Source of the DNA: Nothophaeocryptopus gaeumannii
Lineage: Eukaryota; Ascomycota; Dothideomycetes; Mycosphaerellales; Mycosphaerellaceae
Length of the DNA stretch: 64,000 nucleotides
Direction: 5' to 3'
Assembly: GCA_031771865.1 (NCBI GenBank)
Contig: JASISA010000003.1
Location: forward strand, 62,001 to 126,000
A model generated the notes under the pieces. It saw only the letters and a list, made by a program, of their open reading frames with translations, did not search any database and was not told the origin of the DNA. The translations under genes and the position numbers were made by a program. Shown one piece after another: positions 23,454 to 34,327 of the stretch. Numbering within the stretch: the stretch's first letter is position 1; each line of letters starts with the position of its first letter.

Positions 23454-24963
23454 ATGGGCCGCAACGATATTCTCGCTGTCGCTGAGCGGCTTGCCGGTGT
23501 CACGCTGCAAAACAGAACCAACAACGATCAGGACAGCAGCAACTCAGCGATACCTCAACCGAGCAAGCAGTCACCCAGGACGGTGGTACCGGCTCCAGAG
23601 AACGACGACTCGGAGAGCGACTTCGACGACTCCAAGTACGATAGTGACGACTATGGATTTGGCGACGATGTGAAGGATCTTCAGTCATCGCCTGACTGTA
23701 AGGTAACAGAGAAGTAAGCGTCTTCAATATCACGATGTGAATAACCATGAAGTGAGCTGACAGTGTCAACAGGGAGGCCAGCAAAGCCAAAGGCAAGGAG
23801 CCCGCGAGAAGCGTTTACGGCGCGTTGGCTTCTGACCAAGAAGAATCATACATCCCAGACGCGCTCGACATCACCTTTGTCCCCTCATCGCCCACTCACG
23901 GCCTCAAGATCATCTTCGGCGCAGCGACTAAGTTCTTCTCTGTTGTCTTCATCGACTGCACCTTCGCCAAGACAACTGTTTTTGAAAACAGCATTCTCGT
24001 CGATGTCGTTTTCACCAATTGTCACTTCGACGGCTCCAGCTTTGTCAACGTGGTGATGAAGAATTCTCGAGCAACCGACTGCCTGATTCAAGATTCGATC
24101 TGGATGAATCACACTTTCCAAGAGGACTTTACACTTGTGGAGAAGAAGGTCGTTGGACGGAAAGTGCGGAATGAGGAGATGCCGGAGGACATCGAGCTGC
24201 CGACTTTGCTCTTGAATACGAAAGAAGAAAAGGCCAATGCGCAGTCTGCGACTCTTCACATCAACAGTAAGCTGCCGTCTGTAGGAGCAAGTTCCAAAGA
24301 GGAGGAGGCAGGTGCACAATCTGCGATTCCTGACACCAGCAGCAAGTCTCCAGATCTGTCAATGGGGGCGAAACAGGCAGAGAAGCAGGATGCAGTGCCT
24401 GGTGCTCTGGATATCTTGTTCTACGACGTAAGCCAACACACGAACTCCCTTTCGCAGATACCCACTGACACCTCCCAGACCCCATCCACTGGCCTCAGCA
24501 TTATCAAAGGCCCCGGCGAGCTCTAACATCCGTCTCTTTCCACAACTGCACCCTCTCCAACGTCATCTTCCAAAACTGCATCCTATACGGAGTCGTCTTC
24601 CAGAACTGCAACCTGAAAGACACGAAGTACACCAACGTCGTCCTCATGGATGTCGCATTTCGGAACAGCACCGCAGACCGCCTGGAGTGGAAGAATGTCA
24701 AGCACTCGGGCTCAAGATTTGTCGGCTGTGCCTTCGAGCAAGAGACCAAGAACTACGGCAGAAAGCCATCGCATCTCAACAATAAGCTCTGGGTCAGGAG
24801 TACGCCGTTGAGGGTGCCGGAGTGGGATGAGGCGTTGGAGAAGACTGAGACGGAGGTCGTTCAGGCCGGACTGGAAGGAAGTGAGGTGAGAGAGGAGGCG
24901 CCGCCGATGCTGGATGGAGCGAGTGCGAGTACGACGTTTAGGACGTTCAAGTGGGAGGATTAG
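23454..24963 (+). CDS. Beta-helix protein with pentapeptide-like repeats, paralog 2
   Basis: Three exons fit by phase: 23454-23713, 23773-24427 and 24499-24963, joined by introns of 59 bp (GTAAGC...AACAG) and 71 bp (GTAAGC, CTGAC branch, CTCAG); 459 residues. Nearer AG acceptors in the second intron give a stop, so 24498 is chosen. The N-terminus MGRNDILAVAERLAGVTL resembles paralog 1 (ALGKLTGLSL), followed by an acidic stretch. Module 1 near 138-190 begins ALDITFVPSS and contains VVFIDCTFAKTTVFENS; module 2 near 306-360 has VSFHNCTLSNVIFQNC and VVFQNCNLKDTKY. A 110-residue Glu/Ala/Ser-rich linker joins them. Each module ends in a segment with a Trp-Lys/Met-Asn pair (SIWMNHTF; RLEWKNVKH). Function unknown. 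It follows paralog 1 by 302 bp, so a tandem duplication is likely. Confidence 0.82.
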
Positions 24964-26217
24964 GAGCCTCTGATTGGGTTGTTGGCGAGGACCTTTGGGC
25001 GGGATGGTTGTTGTGCGGTGAAAGTCAGGCCTTCTGCTCAGATGATGTATGGCCATTCCCAGGTTCGCCTTCGTATGTCGACGATGGAGTCTTGTTCCTG
25101 GTAATGGTCTTGTGCTTCAAATCCTTGTCCCCTTCCTCACTTGCTCCTCCACCTCCCTACTATCCCTCGCATCGCATCGGCCACCTTTCTCACCAACCTC
25201 CTCCTCTTACAATAACCACAAGTCATCTGCACCACCTCTCTCTCCTCTCCTTCTCCTCCTTACTCAACCATCCTCGCTTTTAACTTGATACATCGGCAGG
25301 CACATCACCCAGAATTCTCGACGCACATGGGACAAATGGAATCCAGACCCAGACCCATTCCGCTCTCAAACTTCGACTTCCATCGCTCTGTGGCCTCTTA
25401 TGCAGGGATCGAGGTGAGGATGCCGTTTTAGGAGGCTGGGGATATGTGTGAAGCCGTAGTACATGATCCAGCGAAGACCAGTGTGTGGTGGCGTGTTGGG
25501 GAATTCAGAGTGTGGTGCTTCGTCTAGGCGTGATGTTGAATGAAGTGTAGTGTAGTGTCGATGATGGAGGATGAATGCTGTGATTTCGTATCGTGATAAT
25601 AGTCTTCAGGTATGTAATCGTAGTAGTAGTAGTACTAGTTTATTAGCAGCGCCAGAGGTAGACGATCCGAGACATATATGCTTGACTCTTACCTTCCATG
25701 TCCTCATCTTACCCCCACCTACACCCTACTGGATCGAGTGTTTCCAACTCGCACCGGCAGCCCAAGATGTCCGTCTCTGGCACTGATTGGCAGAATGTTC
25801 CGAAGGTGGAAGTGATCAGCTCATAAGAAAAATGCTCTGTTCTTTCATTTCATCATATCTTTCATCATAGCTCTGCTTTACCTCGCACTTCCTTGCCTGT
25901 TGCCTCCTTGCACTCGGAAGAGCGTAGATACAGCCGCAAACTCAAGTCGCTCGCTTTCTCAGGGTATACTTCAAAGTGTCGACTTTCTTTCCTCCCAAAA
26001 TCAGGCCCCAACACTGGTCTGGCCTTCCTTCCTGGGTGTTCTCGCTATACTCATGCGATACCAACAGTGTGTCAAATGTCATGCCCGCTCGCCTCTCCCT
26101 CATGCGTCGATTCGAAAATGCAAATGCGGTGGATGGGAGCACCGCTCTCCGTGGTAGTCATATAATTCTAGGAAAGGTATGCTCATGGCCGTGTTCAACT
26201 CGCTCGTTCGCTCAATG
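24964..26217. other. Intergenic region with a short GTA triplet run
   Basis: About 1.25 kb between two convergent genes. CT-rich tracts at 25130-25270 and a small (GTA)n run near 25618-25640. No gene or RNA recognised. Confidence 0.5.
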
Positions 26218-27936
26218 TCATGATTCACTCCGCGGCCTCGCACGTGTCGAGCTACGACCACGTCCAGCTTCAACGTTGCTGACGGCCGCTTCGTAGGTAG
26301 GTATAGGTGGGCTCGGATTAAGCAGGCGACGTTGTTCGTCCTGTGCTGCTGAAAATAAGCCGCTCGAAGGTCGGGCGGTGGTGTCGGAGTCGTCGTCGTA
26401 TCCATCATCCTCATCAGGACTTTCGTAGTCTGGAGGAGGGTGATCTGCTGGTTCGAGAGGCAGACCTGGATTTACTAGAACTTGACTGCTTGCAGCCTCG
26501 CTGGTCCCTTCGCCAGCATCATCCTCGTCATGCGAGTCCATGAGATTCAGCTGAGCGAGCGAGATGTCGGTTGGCGATCTCTCTGGCCCTGGGCTCCGAG
26601 CCGGTCTACCCTGCAGCCTCACTTGCGCACTGCTTGTCCGCGCATGTCCAGGTATCCAGCCCTGTCCTTCTCTGATGCCTTCTCTTCCACCTTCGAGTAG
26701 GATGCTGCCCGCTTCGCTACCATACGGAGGCGGCGGCGCAAGACTTCCGGTCATTGGTGCAAGTCCCCACTTCTTGACGTTCGCCTCAATGAAGACAAAG
26801 CCCATTTGGCCGAAGTTGACGTGCACAGTAGCAGGTCCATTGGCTCCCACAGTAGGGAAGAAATTATGCAGCTTCAAACCGTGCGCGACATCTTCCAGCT
26901 TCTTACCATTCCTTGTGAAGAAGATCGTGCCCGTTCGAGGTCTGTATCCAACACCGACGACATCGCCTTGCACGTACGGCGGGCCGTAATTCGTGGAGTT
27001 GAACGGTTGCTGGAATCGGCGTTGTCCATTCGAGAAGTACGCAATCGAGTATTTGTGGAAGCCAGGAAGTCGGAAGAGCGGGTATGGTTTGGTGGTCAAG
27101 CCGATGCTGACCATTGACGATTCGGGCTTATCATAGAGCTTCGCTTCCCAGTAATAAACCTCGTTCTGCTTCGGGATGGGCAAGTTGCTCTGAACGCTGC
27201 ATTCGGAGTCAAAGAACTCTATCTCTGTTCGCGCTTCCACGAAGCAGTTCGCGATTTCCAGTTCCGGCTCAAACTCCCATGCAGAGACCCCCTTCTCCTG
27301 AATGGCAAGGAACTGCGAGAGCGAGATGTCAGTCTGGACGGATTCGGGCGGGTTGTGTTGTACGAATGCTGGAGTGAGAAGTCAGCAAGTCGCCCTTATT
27401 CCGATATGCCATTGAGATGCTGCCGCCTAGTGCTCGAAGTGCAAGGCAACCTCCTGCACTCCATATGTTATCTCACCCCACACAATCTTCTGGAACTCAC
27501 CTTTCGCCCTAAAATACTCTGCCCTCTGCAAATCATCCATCTCCGCCACGGCCTCCTCCTCCTCCCTCAAGAAACTCTGCTCATCATCAAACTCCCCCGG
27601 CCTCCCAATCCGATCCAAAAAGATTCGTCCCCTGTTCGTATACCGAAAGAAATACACAATCAGTATAACCGCTCCCACCAGCGCCGCAGATCCAAATGTA
27701 GACATCATGCCTATCAGGATCCCTTTCCCTGTGGATCCTAGCCCGAATGCTTGGACATGTTGGCGAGGGTTGTTGCCTCCAGGCGATATGGGGGATATTG
27801 ACCAGTCTATGCCGCCGGCGCGGGGGCTGTATATCTGTTGAGAGAGGGTCGTGGGTTGGATATGAGGGAGGGTCGATGTGGGCAGGGTGGTGGGGAGAGA
27901 GTAGGCATCTCCATTGTTTAGCGCAGCCTGCGCCAT
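26218..27936 (-). CDS. SSH4: SPRY-domain Rsp5 adaptor Ssh4
   Basis: Ssh4/Ear1 proteins sit in endosomal and vacuolar membranes and recruit the Rsp5 ubiquitin ligase to sort membrane cargo. Two exons: 27936-27501 and 27368-26218, with a 132-bp intron (GTGAGT...CCAG); 528 residues. One membrane span lies near residues 72-97 (GILIGMMSTFGSAALVGAV onward), followed by an acidic coil. The block TDISLSQFLAIQEKGVSAW across the joined exon is diagnostic. The SPRY domain covers about 190-340 (YYWEAKLYDKPE; VGVGYRPRTGTIFFTRNGKK). Two PPxY motifs that would bind Rsp5 WW domains are present: PPPY near 358-361 and PPDY near 457-460. The C-terminal part is otherwise low-complexity and acidic. Start at the ATG at 27936 precedes the membrane span as in the family. 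Confidence 0.93.
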
Positions 27937-28803
27937 CGGCGATTGTGGGCGCGCAATGCTGATTCGAGCTGAGGGTGTACAGTCGCTCGCTGGCGATGTA
28001 TGTGGCAGTAGAGAGCGTCAAACAGGATTGTGGCAGTCGCAGTTGCGGACTCTCGATGTTTGTGGGTGGGGAGGGGGTGGTGCTGGCTTGCGCTCGGTGG
28101 TGCCGCGGCGAGGCGAGTGCGATGGGTCGGGGTCTCGTGATCTGAAATCACTCCAAGATTTAATGCTCTTCACTCAATCCTCACTTCTTCATTTCGATAT
28201 CTCGGTATCCGCTCAGGACAGATGTTGTGTGTGGAGAGTATGGTAGAGAGTGTTGTCGTTGTGTGGTCTGGATGCCACCACCCGGCAGCGCCTCTCCCGC
28301 CGCCGCGTTTGGCTTCTTGGCTGACGCCGCGGGATCGCTGCTTCCGCCAACCGCGATTGGCTCACCCCTCACTGAGCAACACCCGCCCAATTTGGCCAAC
28401 ACAGACATGAACCCGGCCCTTGCCTCATTGCTTGATGAACTGCAGTTCGCAGAGGAAACGTCACCACGAGCCCGGTCTGTGGGAGAAGGCATCAACGCCA
28501 CGCATTCACAATCGCTCTTTGCGACAACGTGGTGAAGCTGCAATGAGGCATTCCTGTACCACCAACCACGCGCTGCGCAAGCCAAGACTTCCACAGCCGA
28601 GCGAGTCTCGGCGATCGGGTCACTTGCATGTGATCGAGGGATGTATCATAGTGTTGGAACACTTTCAATGGGACGGTAATGTACATTCTCACTCCCTCTG
28701 AGTTTTGATATCTATAGATTGGAGTTGAGTTGCTGACAGTAATTCATAGCCTCTGCGAAAGAAATACAATGATCCAGTCCCACTAATATCCCGACAACCA
28801 GAT
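27937..28803. other. Intergenic region, nothing recognised
   Basis: About 0.87 kb upstream of SSH4 and downstream of the small secreted protein gene. Overlapping short frames on both strands (for example 28181-28594) show no family similarity. Confidence 0.5.
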
Positions 28804-29134
28804 CTAAAGTAAAGGAACATACGCGAAAGCGGTGACAGTAACAACGTTGACCGTGAATGTGGTAGTGCTAGTCCTCGAGACTATAGTCGACATAGAAGTC
28901 GAGGTTTTTCGTAGTAGTCGTGAGTACCGTTGATGTCTTAATCCCCAGGTACGAAGAGCAGAACCCAGTAGCAGTGCTTTGAGCTGCAGTTCCGTTCCCA
29001 CCCTCGAAAAGAAGGCTCCGTAGGGCGTTACACTGTAATCCACTGGGGAGTGCGTCACGTTCGACATTCTCGGCAGAAAGAGGCGTAGCACCAGCGAAGG
29101 ATACAAACAGTGAAACGAGTGTAGAGGTCCGCAT
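28804..29134 (-). pseudogene. Small secreted Thr-rich protein, apparently frameshifted
   Basis: Begins at the ATG at 29134 with a signal peptide (MRTSTLVSLFVSFAGATPLSA), then a short mature part with a Cys pair (LQCNALRSLLFE; GFCSSYLGI). It enters a Thr-rich tail (TSTVLTTTTK) and then ends with non-repetitive residues and a stop at 28868. In the next frame, directly from the same point, the Thr/Ser/Val-rich tail continues (KTSTSMSTIVSRTSTTTFTV) to a stop at 28804. The two frames meet at a run of five A (minus strand, near 28910). Similar fungal secreted proteins have a C-x-SYL-x-I segment followed by one long Thr/Val tail, so one frame is expected. The break could be a real inactivating indel or a sequence error. 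No intron fits the phases. Function unknown; a host-interaction role is only a guess. Confidence 0.6.
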
Positions 29135-29777
29135 GTTGGCGACGGGCATCAGCTGAGCGCTGCTTCCTGAAGATGCCTGCAATCACCATGAATGATCGAA
29201 TGTTCTTTCGCTCAACAAGTAACTTGACTCGGATACCTGTAAGAGCGCCGTGGAGTGCTCATCCAACCATCAGTGTTCCATCCGACAGAATGTCCTTTCT
29301 TCAAACCATTGAGTATCCTGATAGAGCGTGGTCCGCTGCCACTGCTCAAAACATCATTCCACTGGGCAGATAGACTTCCAGATCCGCGCTCAATTCGACA
29401 GAACTCTTACAGAAGCGCTGCGTGGAGATGCGAGAGGATATTCAGTCTTGACCGGTAACCGATGACTTTACGTTGTAGGGAGATACCAAGGACCGGTGAC
29501 TTCATCGCAGTGAACATCTTTTGCCAGCAATTTGTGATCACTATCGCTCACACATTGAGCTCTCGAGCGAAGCTCTTGCTTGCCTTCTCGATTCATCCTC
29601 AATACAACTTTCCTATTTGATACTGCGGCCACAATGTTCTACCTTAATGCCGCAACTCTGCAAGAGACCTCTCGCTAACTGCTTGTCTCTCTTTCTTGTT
29701 CAAGCAATTTCCGAGGCTACAAGCATATGTGTGGTCAGTCGTCGCCAGCTCAGTCCGCAATCTAGTCATGGCTCTTA
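29135..29777. other. Intergenic region
   Basis: About 640 bp between the secreted-protein gene and the ankyrin gene stop. Nothing recognised. Confidence 0.5.
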
Positions 29778-31373
29778 TCACCGGAAGAAGCCAAATTTTC
29801 TGGATATACTTCGATCGCGACTTCCCTGTATAGTCGGTTGGTTAATTTCAGTTTCAGTGACGCCGAGTAATCTTTGAATCTGCAGAGGAGACCCCAAAAT
29901 GATCGCCCAAGCCTTCGGAGTTTTACCGTTCTTGTCGACCAGATCAGCATCGGCTTGTCTCTCCGTCAGAAGTGCCACGCAGGCTGGACTTTCAGATACA
30001 ACAGCCAAATGCAAGGACGTTTCAAGGTCATTGGTTAGTGCGTTGATGTTCGCTCCAGCATCTAGGAAGAGCTCTGCGCAAGTAGTATGCCCACGAAGTG
30101 CTGCGACGTGCAGTGGTGTCGCGCCAGTAGGATGGCTCCTCTGTGCAGCATGATGTAGAGGTGTAAAGAGCTCCGTCTCTCGTGGATCGACCTCCGCTCC
30201 CGCATCCAGGAGCAGCTTCGCAGAAGCAGTATGGCCACCCCGGGCAGCAAAATGCAGAGCTGTCCGATGCGTATTGTCGTGCGCATTGACATCCGCCCCC
30301 AATTCCAAAAGTCGCTTCAAAACTGCAACATGGCCTTCCAAGGCAGCGTGGAGAAGAGCTGTCCGGCCTCGATTGTCTTTCGCCTGAATATCGCACCCTG
30401 CAGCGACTAGGGTGTGTATCAAATCTTCTTCGTGATCGCAGAGTGACGCTTGCATCAATGGCGTGATTAGCTCCGTACGTTTATGGGATGACGTTCTCTC
30501 GAAAGTATCGAGGAATGCATCAGACGTACGCCAGGATCTATAACAAAGAGAGGCATTCGCCCCACAAGATATCAAGTGTTCCAATATAGCACTGTGACTG
30601 AAGTAGATTGCTAGAACCAGAGGACTACACTCACAATACCGGTCTTCATCATCAGAGAAAGGGCGCTGGCACCCATACAGAAGCCGTAGGGCATTGGTTT
30701 GAACCGTCCGAACGACATCGACAGGAATCCCATGTTCCAGGAGCAATTGAACAGTTTCCAAGTCGCCTCCACAGCACGCGGCATGAAGAGAGGATCCAAG
30801 GTAACCACCTGAGGCCAGAACATTTGCTCTCTCAGACTGAACAAGGAACTTCACAACGTTTTTTCTTCCTCTTATCGCAGCGAGGCACAGCGGTGTTCCG
30901 TAGGTCTCGCTGGCATGATTGACATCGCATCCGGCAGATACCAGTTCGGAGACCGTATCTTCGTATCCATTGAGGGCCGCGTGGTGAAGTGCACTCCTGC
31001 CTTCATTATCTGTGAAGTCGACATCTGCGTCCATTCGAAGGAGGTATTGCACTCGTTTCGTTTGACCCTCACTTGCGGCCTTAAGTAGACGTGCTCCAAG
31101 CTCAGACCGTTGGCCGTTCTCTCGAAGTGTTTCGTCGGATCTCCTTTGCTTGACCGTGTATCGAAAAGTCTGGGTGTTGTAGACGTTGCCGTTGTGTTGT
31201 CGAGCGCTCCCGCTCGCTGATATAGAGGACCAATCACCTTCCATGCCTAATGCTCCGTCCATTCCCGGCTTTCCGTCGTTGCCAGCATCCCAACGTGGTG
31301 ATTCAGGACAGCGTGTGAGCTGGAAGGATACAACAAAACATGAGCTAGCGATGCTCTGGTATTCCAAGACCAT
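29778..31373 (-). CDS. Ankyrin-repeat protein
   Basis: Single open frame of 531 residues. The N-terminal 100 residues are unlike known domains but include SISASGSARQHNGNVYNTQT, a segment of the S-G-x-A-x-x-H-x-G-N-x-Y type that I associate with fungal NLR-like and repeat proteins. Then about ten ankyrin repeats follow (for example GRSALHHAALNGYEDTVSEL, GRTALLHAALEGHVAVLKRL, HRTALHFAARGGHTASAKLL). One repeat is cut short: LFTPLHHAAQRSHPTGATPLHVAALRGH joins two repeats with about half of one missing, consistent with a deletion between similar units. The first Met (31373) is weakly supported; an upstream exon is possible. Such genes vary strongly between isolates. No catalytic domain is visible, so the partner and role are unknown. 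Confidence 0.75.
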   Translation of the reverse strand: MVLEYQSIASSCFVVSFQLTRCPESPRWDAGNDGKPGMDGALGMEGDWSSISASGSARQHNGNVYNTQTFRYTVKQRRSDETLRENGQRSELGARLLKAASEGQTKRVQYLLRMDADVDFTDNEGRSALHHAALNGYEDTVSELVSAGCDVNHASETYGTPLCLAAIRGRKNVVKFLVQSERANVLASGGYLGSSLHAACCGGDLETVQLLLEHGIPVDVVRTVQTNALRLLYGCQRPFSDDEDRYCECSPLVLAIYFSHSAILEHLISCGANASLCYRSWRTSDAFLDTFERTSSHKRTELITPLMQASLCDHEEDLIHTLVAAGCDIQAKDNRGRTALLHAALEGHVAVLKRLLELGADVNAHDNTHRTALHFAARGGHTASAKLLLDAGAEVDPRETELFTPLHHAAQRSHPTGATPLHVAALRGHTTCAELFLDAGANINALTNDLETSLHLAVVSESPACVALLTERQADADLVDKNGKTPKAWAIILGSPLQIQRLLGVTETEINQPTIQGSRDRSISRKFGFFR

Positions 31374-32007
31374 ATTGCCTTTCGGTGTAGAGACGAGGTC
31401 CAGCTCAGCCTTACGCAGCCGCCAGCCTCATCCCGCAGCGTATCAGTGGTGTGTGTGTCATAACAACGCGGCCAGAAGCCAAGGCCTGCATGCCTGAGGC
31501 ATCCCAATCATCCAACCTGGGAAACGTACCATGTCAGTACGCTACGCCGTCAACATCCAGAAGCCAGGGTGTTCTTGGCGCCTGACTAAGCTATCCTCAA
31601 ATCAGGCCGCCGAAGATCAATGTGAGCACATCAAGACACCGTGGCAGTGGACGCAAAAGATGGACGTATATAAATTCAATATCATTGTAGGCACCTGTGT
31701 GACCCGCTAAGCGCTACACAGCCATGGTAATGTAACGCACCATATCTCCTGATCCCAACCCAGGAAGTCATCTTCATACACATATCCCGCTGGGACGTGG
31801 CTTTCTCCAATCTCTGACCTCCGCTAAATATGTTTCTCTTCCCAATGCCTCTTCCCTGCTCCTTCATGCCGTGATCTACCGCATCTCTCTTGCCCTCGAG
31901 CGACGTTGTCGAATTAGGTGTGTTCGGTGGGCGACTGCATTATACCAAAAGCAGCAGAAAGCTCAGAGGGCGATCATGTCTCGTAGCTATCGTAGACTCG
32001 TGATCGC
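31374..32007. other. Intergenic region between ankyrin gene and POM33-like gene
   Basis: About 630 bp; nothing recognised except ordinary flanking sequence. Confidence 0.5.
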
Positions 32008-32904
32008 TTACTGCGCCTTCTTTGGCTGTGCCTGAGTCTGGCCGCCAACGTACTTGTTGATGTCGGTCTGGTCATGCACCTGCTTGAGAACACCCTTCGC
32101 AGTCTCCCATGCCTGGCGAGCGGCCGGGGGGACGTCTTGCCTCTGCACAAGCGCGTCACCACGAGCGCCAACCTGCTTGAGCATACCTTGAACAAAGGTG
32201 CTCTGGCTGATGCGAGCGCGGAGGAAGACGGTGTAGACAACGAAGATGATCCAGCTGCCCTTCTGGAAGATGATGGCGGAGCCGAGAATGCGGAACCAGA
32301 GGGCGAGCTCGAGTCCGGCGACAATGGACATGCTGGCATCATAGTAGTCCTTAACAAAACGGCCAATGGTGTCGGCCAAGGCGGAAGATTGCGGCTTCTG
32401 GCCAGCTGGCGCAGCTGGTGGTGGCTGGAGAGTTGGGAGGAGGATGCCGCGGGTGTAGGTCAGGACGTGGAAGACGCTGTAGACGGCGTATGGGAGCATG
32501 GCGAGCGGGTACTGGCGGGAGAAGAGCCAGAGGAGGGCCATTGCTGGGGACTGTTAGTGGCATGTCTCGTTCACAAATCCTTGCTCCTGCTTACCCAAGT
32601 ATTGCACATTCTCGTCGCCGACTAGAGCCAATGGGCTGGCTGGCTGCTTCCCGCTCTTTTGACGTGCACGGTATCCCTTGAATACGACGATGCCGTAAGT
32701 AGCGGCAGCGGCGACAAAAGCGGTGCGGTAGGTGAAGATGGCCCATTTGCTGTAGTACTTTAGGAAGACGTAGCTGAGTCCGTACCTAAACATGCACAGC
32801 AGCAGCGTCACATGGCCGACGAACCATGCGAACTGGAGCGTCTGAACAAGCTTAAGCAGGCGCTCTTGGATCGACTCGCCCTGCGTAGGAGGCGGTGGTG
32901 CCAT
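32008..32904 (-). CDS. POM33: Pom33/Per33/Tts1 family (TMEM33) membrane nucleoporin
   Basis: ER and nuclear-pore membrane protein involved in pore distribution and ER shape. Two exons: 32904-32595 and 32543-32008, with a 51-bp intron (GTAAGC...CCCAG); 281 residues. The N-terminal part has the paired hydrophobic segments of TMEM33 (LLKLVQTLQFAWFVGHVTLL and FTYRTAFVAAAATYGIVVF), and the second exon carries two more (LPYAVYSVFHVLTYTRGILL and WIIFVVYTVFLRARI). The family feature RARISQSTFV near the last helix is present. The C-terminal tail is polar and amphipathic (AWETAKGVLKQVHDQTDINK), as in Pom33, where it binds membranes and importin. The start MAPPPPTQGESIQERLLKL fits fungal relatives. Confidence 0.9.
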
Positions 32905-33540
32905 CGTGTCTGATATTCGCTTCTCAGATGCGGTGGGCGGTGTTTATCGTATCGAATGGGTGTCCTGGTGGTATGTAGGTGGAGTTCAGGTAAGAATCGC
33001 GAGCGCGGATGGGAGCTGGGATATGCTGGGCGGTGCAGATTGTGGGAGAGGAAGTCTTGAACAGCTGGAGGTTGGAATTCTGGAAGGTGGGACCCTGTTG
33101 AACCGTGCGGGCCTCACTGTCGTCACTTGGGCCAAGCTCCTCAGCGCTCGCAGCCGGTTCATGTACAGCCACCATTCGTCATCTGGCAGCAGTTTTTGAA
33201 TCCGTCTGCCTTGGAGAGATACACAAATGCCGCTTTTGATATCAGATTTCGTACGGCTGTTCACCGACGTGCCATGTGATCGTCATACGCGTTTTCGGCA
33301 GATTAAACCAACCGCCTCATGCGAGTCAGTTCGCTCAGCTCGTGGCATGTGAGAACACGACTCAGGGTCACAACTGCCGGTTACTCGCCCTATGCCTCAG
33401 TGCCCTTCCAATGAATCTCAGATATCGGCCTCACTACATTAGCCTCTTCGAAACGAGCTCACACATTGAGATTTGGAAACGGTGAGCACATCTCAAATGG
33501 ACGGAGCGAAGGGAGTCTACTGCAGCCTCGTGTGGTCTCG
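32905..33540. other. Intergenic region upstream of POM33-like gene
   Basis: About 640 bp including the promoter of the POM33-like gene. No other element recognised. Confidence 0.5.
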
Positions 33541-33689
33541 TCTTCTACTCCCGAATCCCCTGCCTGTGTCAAGGTTATCGTCGCCGTCAATTGTCTACCT
33601 AAGCTCTCTGTACAAATCTTTTCCATCGCATCAACAATCACAATATCACTGCCATCCAGACCAGAATCATGCGTAGACGTCACAGCACG

Positions 33690-34290
33690 GGACGACGCGT
33701 CCGTACCAGCAACCAATTCTCTCGGGAAGCTCCCACTCGCACTCTCAGACTCCCTAACCATACTCTCGCTGCGGACCGAGCACGATATCCTCATCAGAGT
33801 TCACGCCGTGGCCCTAAATGTCATAGACTTCAAATTGTATCCTTCTGCTTCAAACCCGGCGACATCGTCAGCTGCGTCTGTTGTGGAATCGTAGGAAAAG
33901 CCGGCAAAGACTCTCCAATTCCTACAGGCCCAAGAGTCTGTGGCGGAGGTTTCCCATAAAACTCCGATAATCTGACCAATGGGTATTGTGCGCAGGAAGT
34001 GGTCTCGGACGCCCAAGTGGTGTTGAAGGTATCGGAATCGTTTGACCATATACAAAATACGGCACGTGGAGCTGTGGGTTGGGCAACCAATAGATTGGTC
34101 TTCCCGGATGAGAATGCTTCCGGGTTGTGACTGTAAAGCTCACAGCGGAGATGCAGACCGCTCTTGATCAAGGCATGATGAGGACGCATCCCATGAAGGA
34201 AGTCCAGGGGCGATGGCAGGGCATCATTGACGGATTGTGGACGTTGCAGAGGGATGAAGTGAGGGGGCTGGCTGGGCTTCCTCAATGATC
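33690..34290 (+). pseudogene. Decayed MDR-family enoyl reductase / zinc-less alcohol dehydrogenase
   Basis: Pieces of one MDR (trans-enoyl-reductase type) protein appear in order but in different frames on the plus strand. First comes a GroES-like start: LPLALSDSLTI then ILIRVHAVALNVIDFKLY (about 33730-33840). Next, in another frame, comes PGDIVSCVCCGIVGKAG and GPRVCGGGFP (about 33855-33958). Then YCAQEVVSDAQVVLKVSESF in a third frame (about 33985-34045), which matches the loop before the nucleotide-binding domain. Finally the family C-terminus, EVQGRWQGIIDGLWTLQRDE (about 34200-34255). Most of the NADPH-binding Rossmann domain is absent between 34130 and 34190. The gene is therefore frameshifted and internally deleted. 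Intact relatives often act in polyketide or other secondary-metabolite pathways, but nothing around it suggests a cluster now. Confidence 0.72.
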
Positions 34291-34327
34291 TTCTTCCATT
34301 TTGTCCTTGAGTCTTGTAGTGGTATAC

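Noticed and set aside
24428..24526. Paralog 2 ending at the stop at 24526
   Set aside because: The following exon encodes a second beta-helix module like that of paralog 1, and a phase-compatible intron with branch site joins it.
25618..25640. Short GTA triplet run
   Set aside because: Too short and isolated to be a meaningful satellite.
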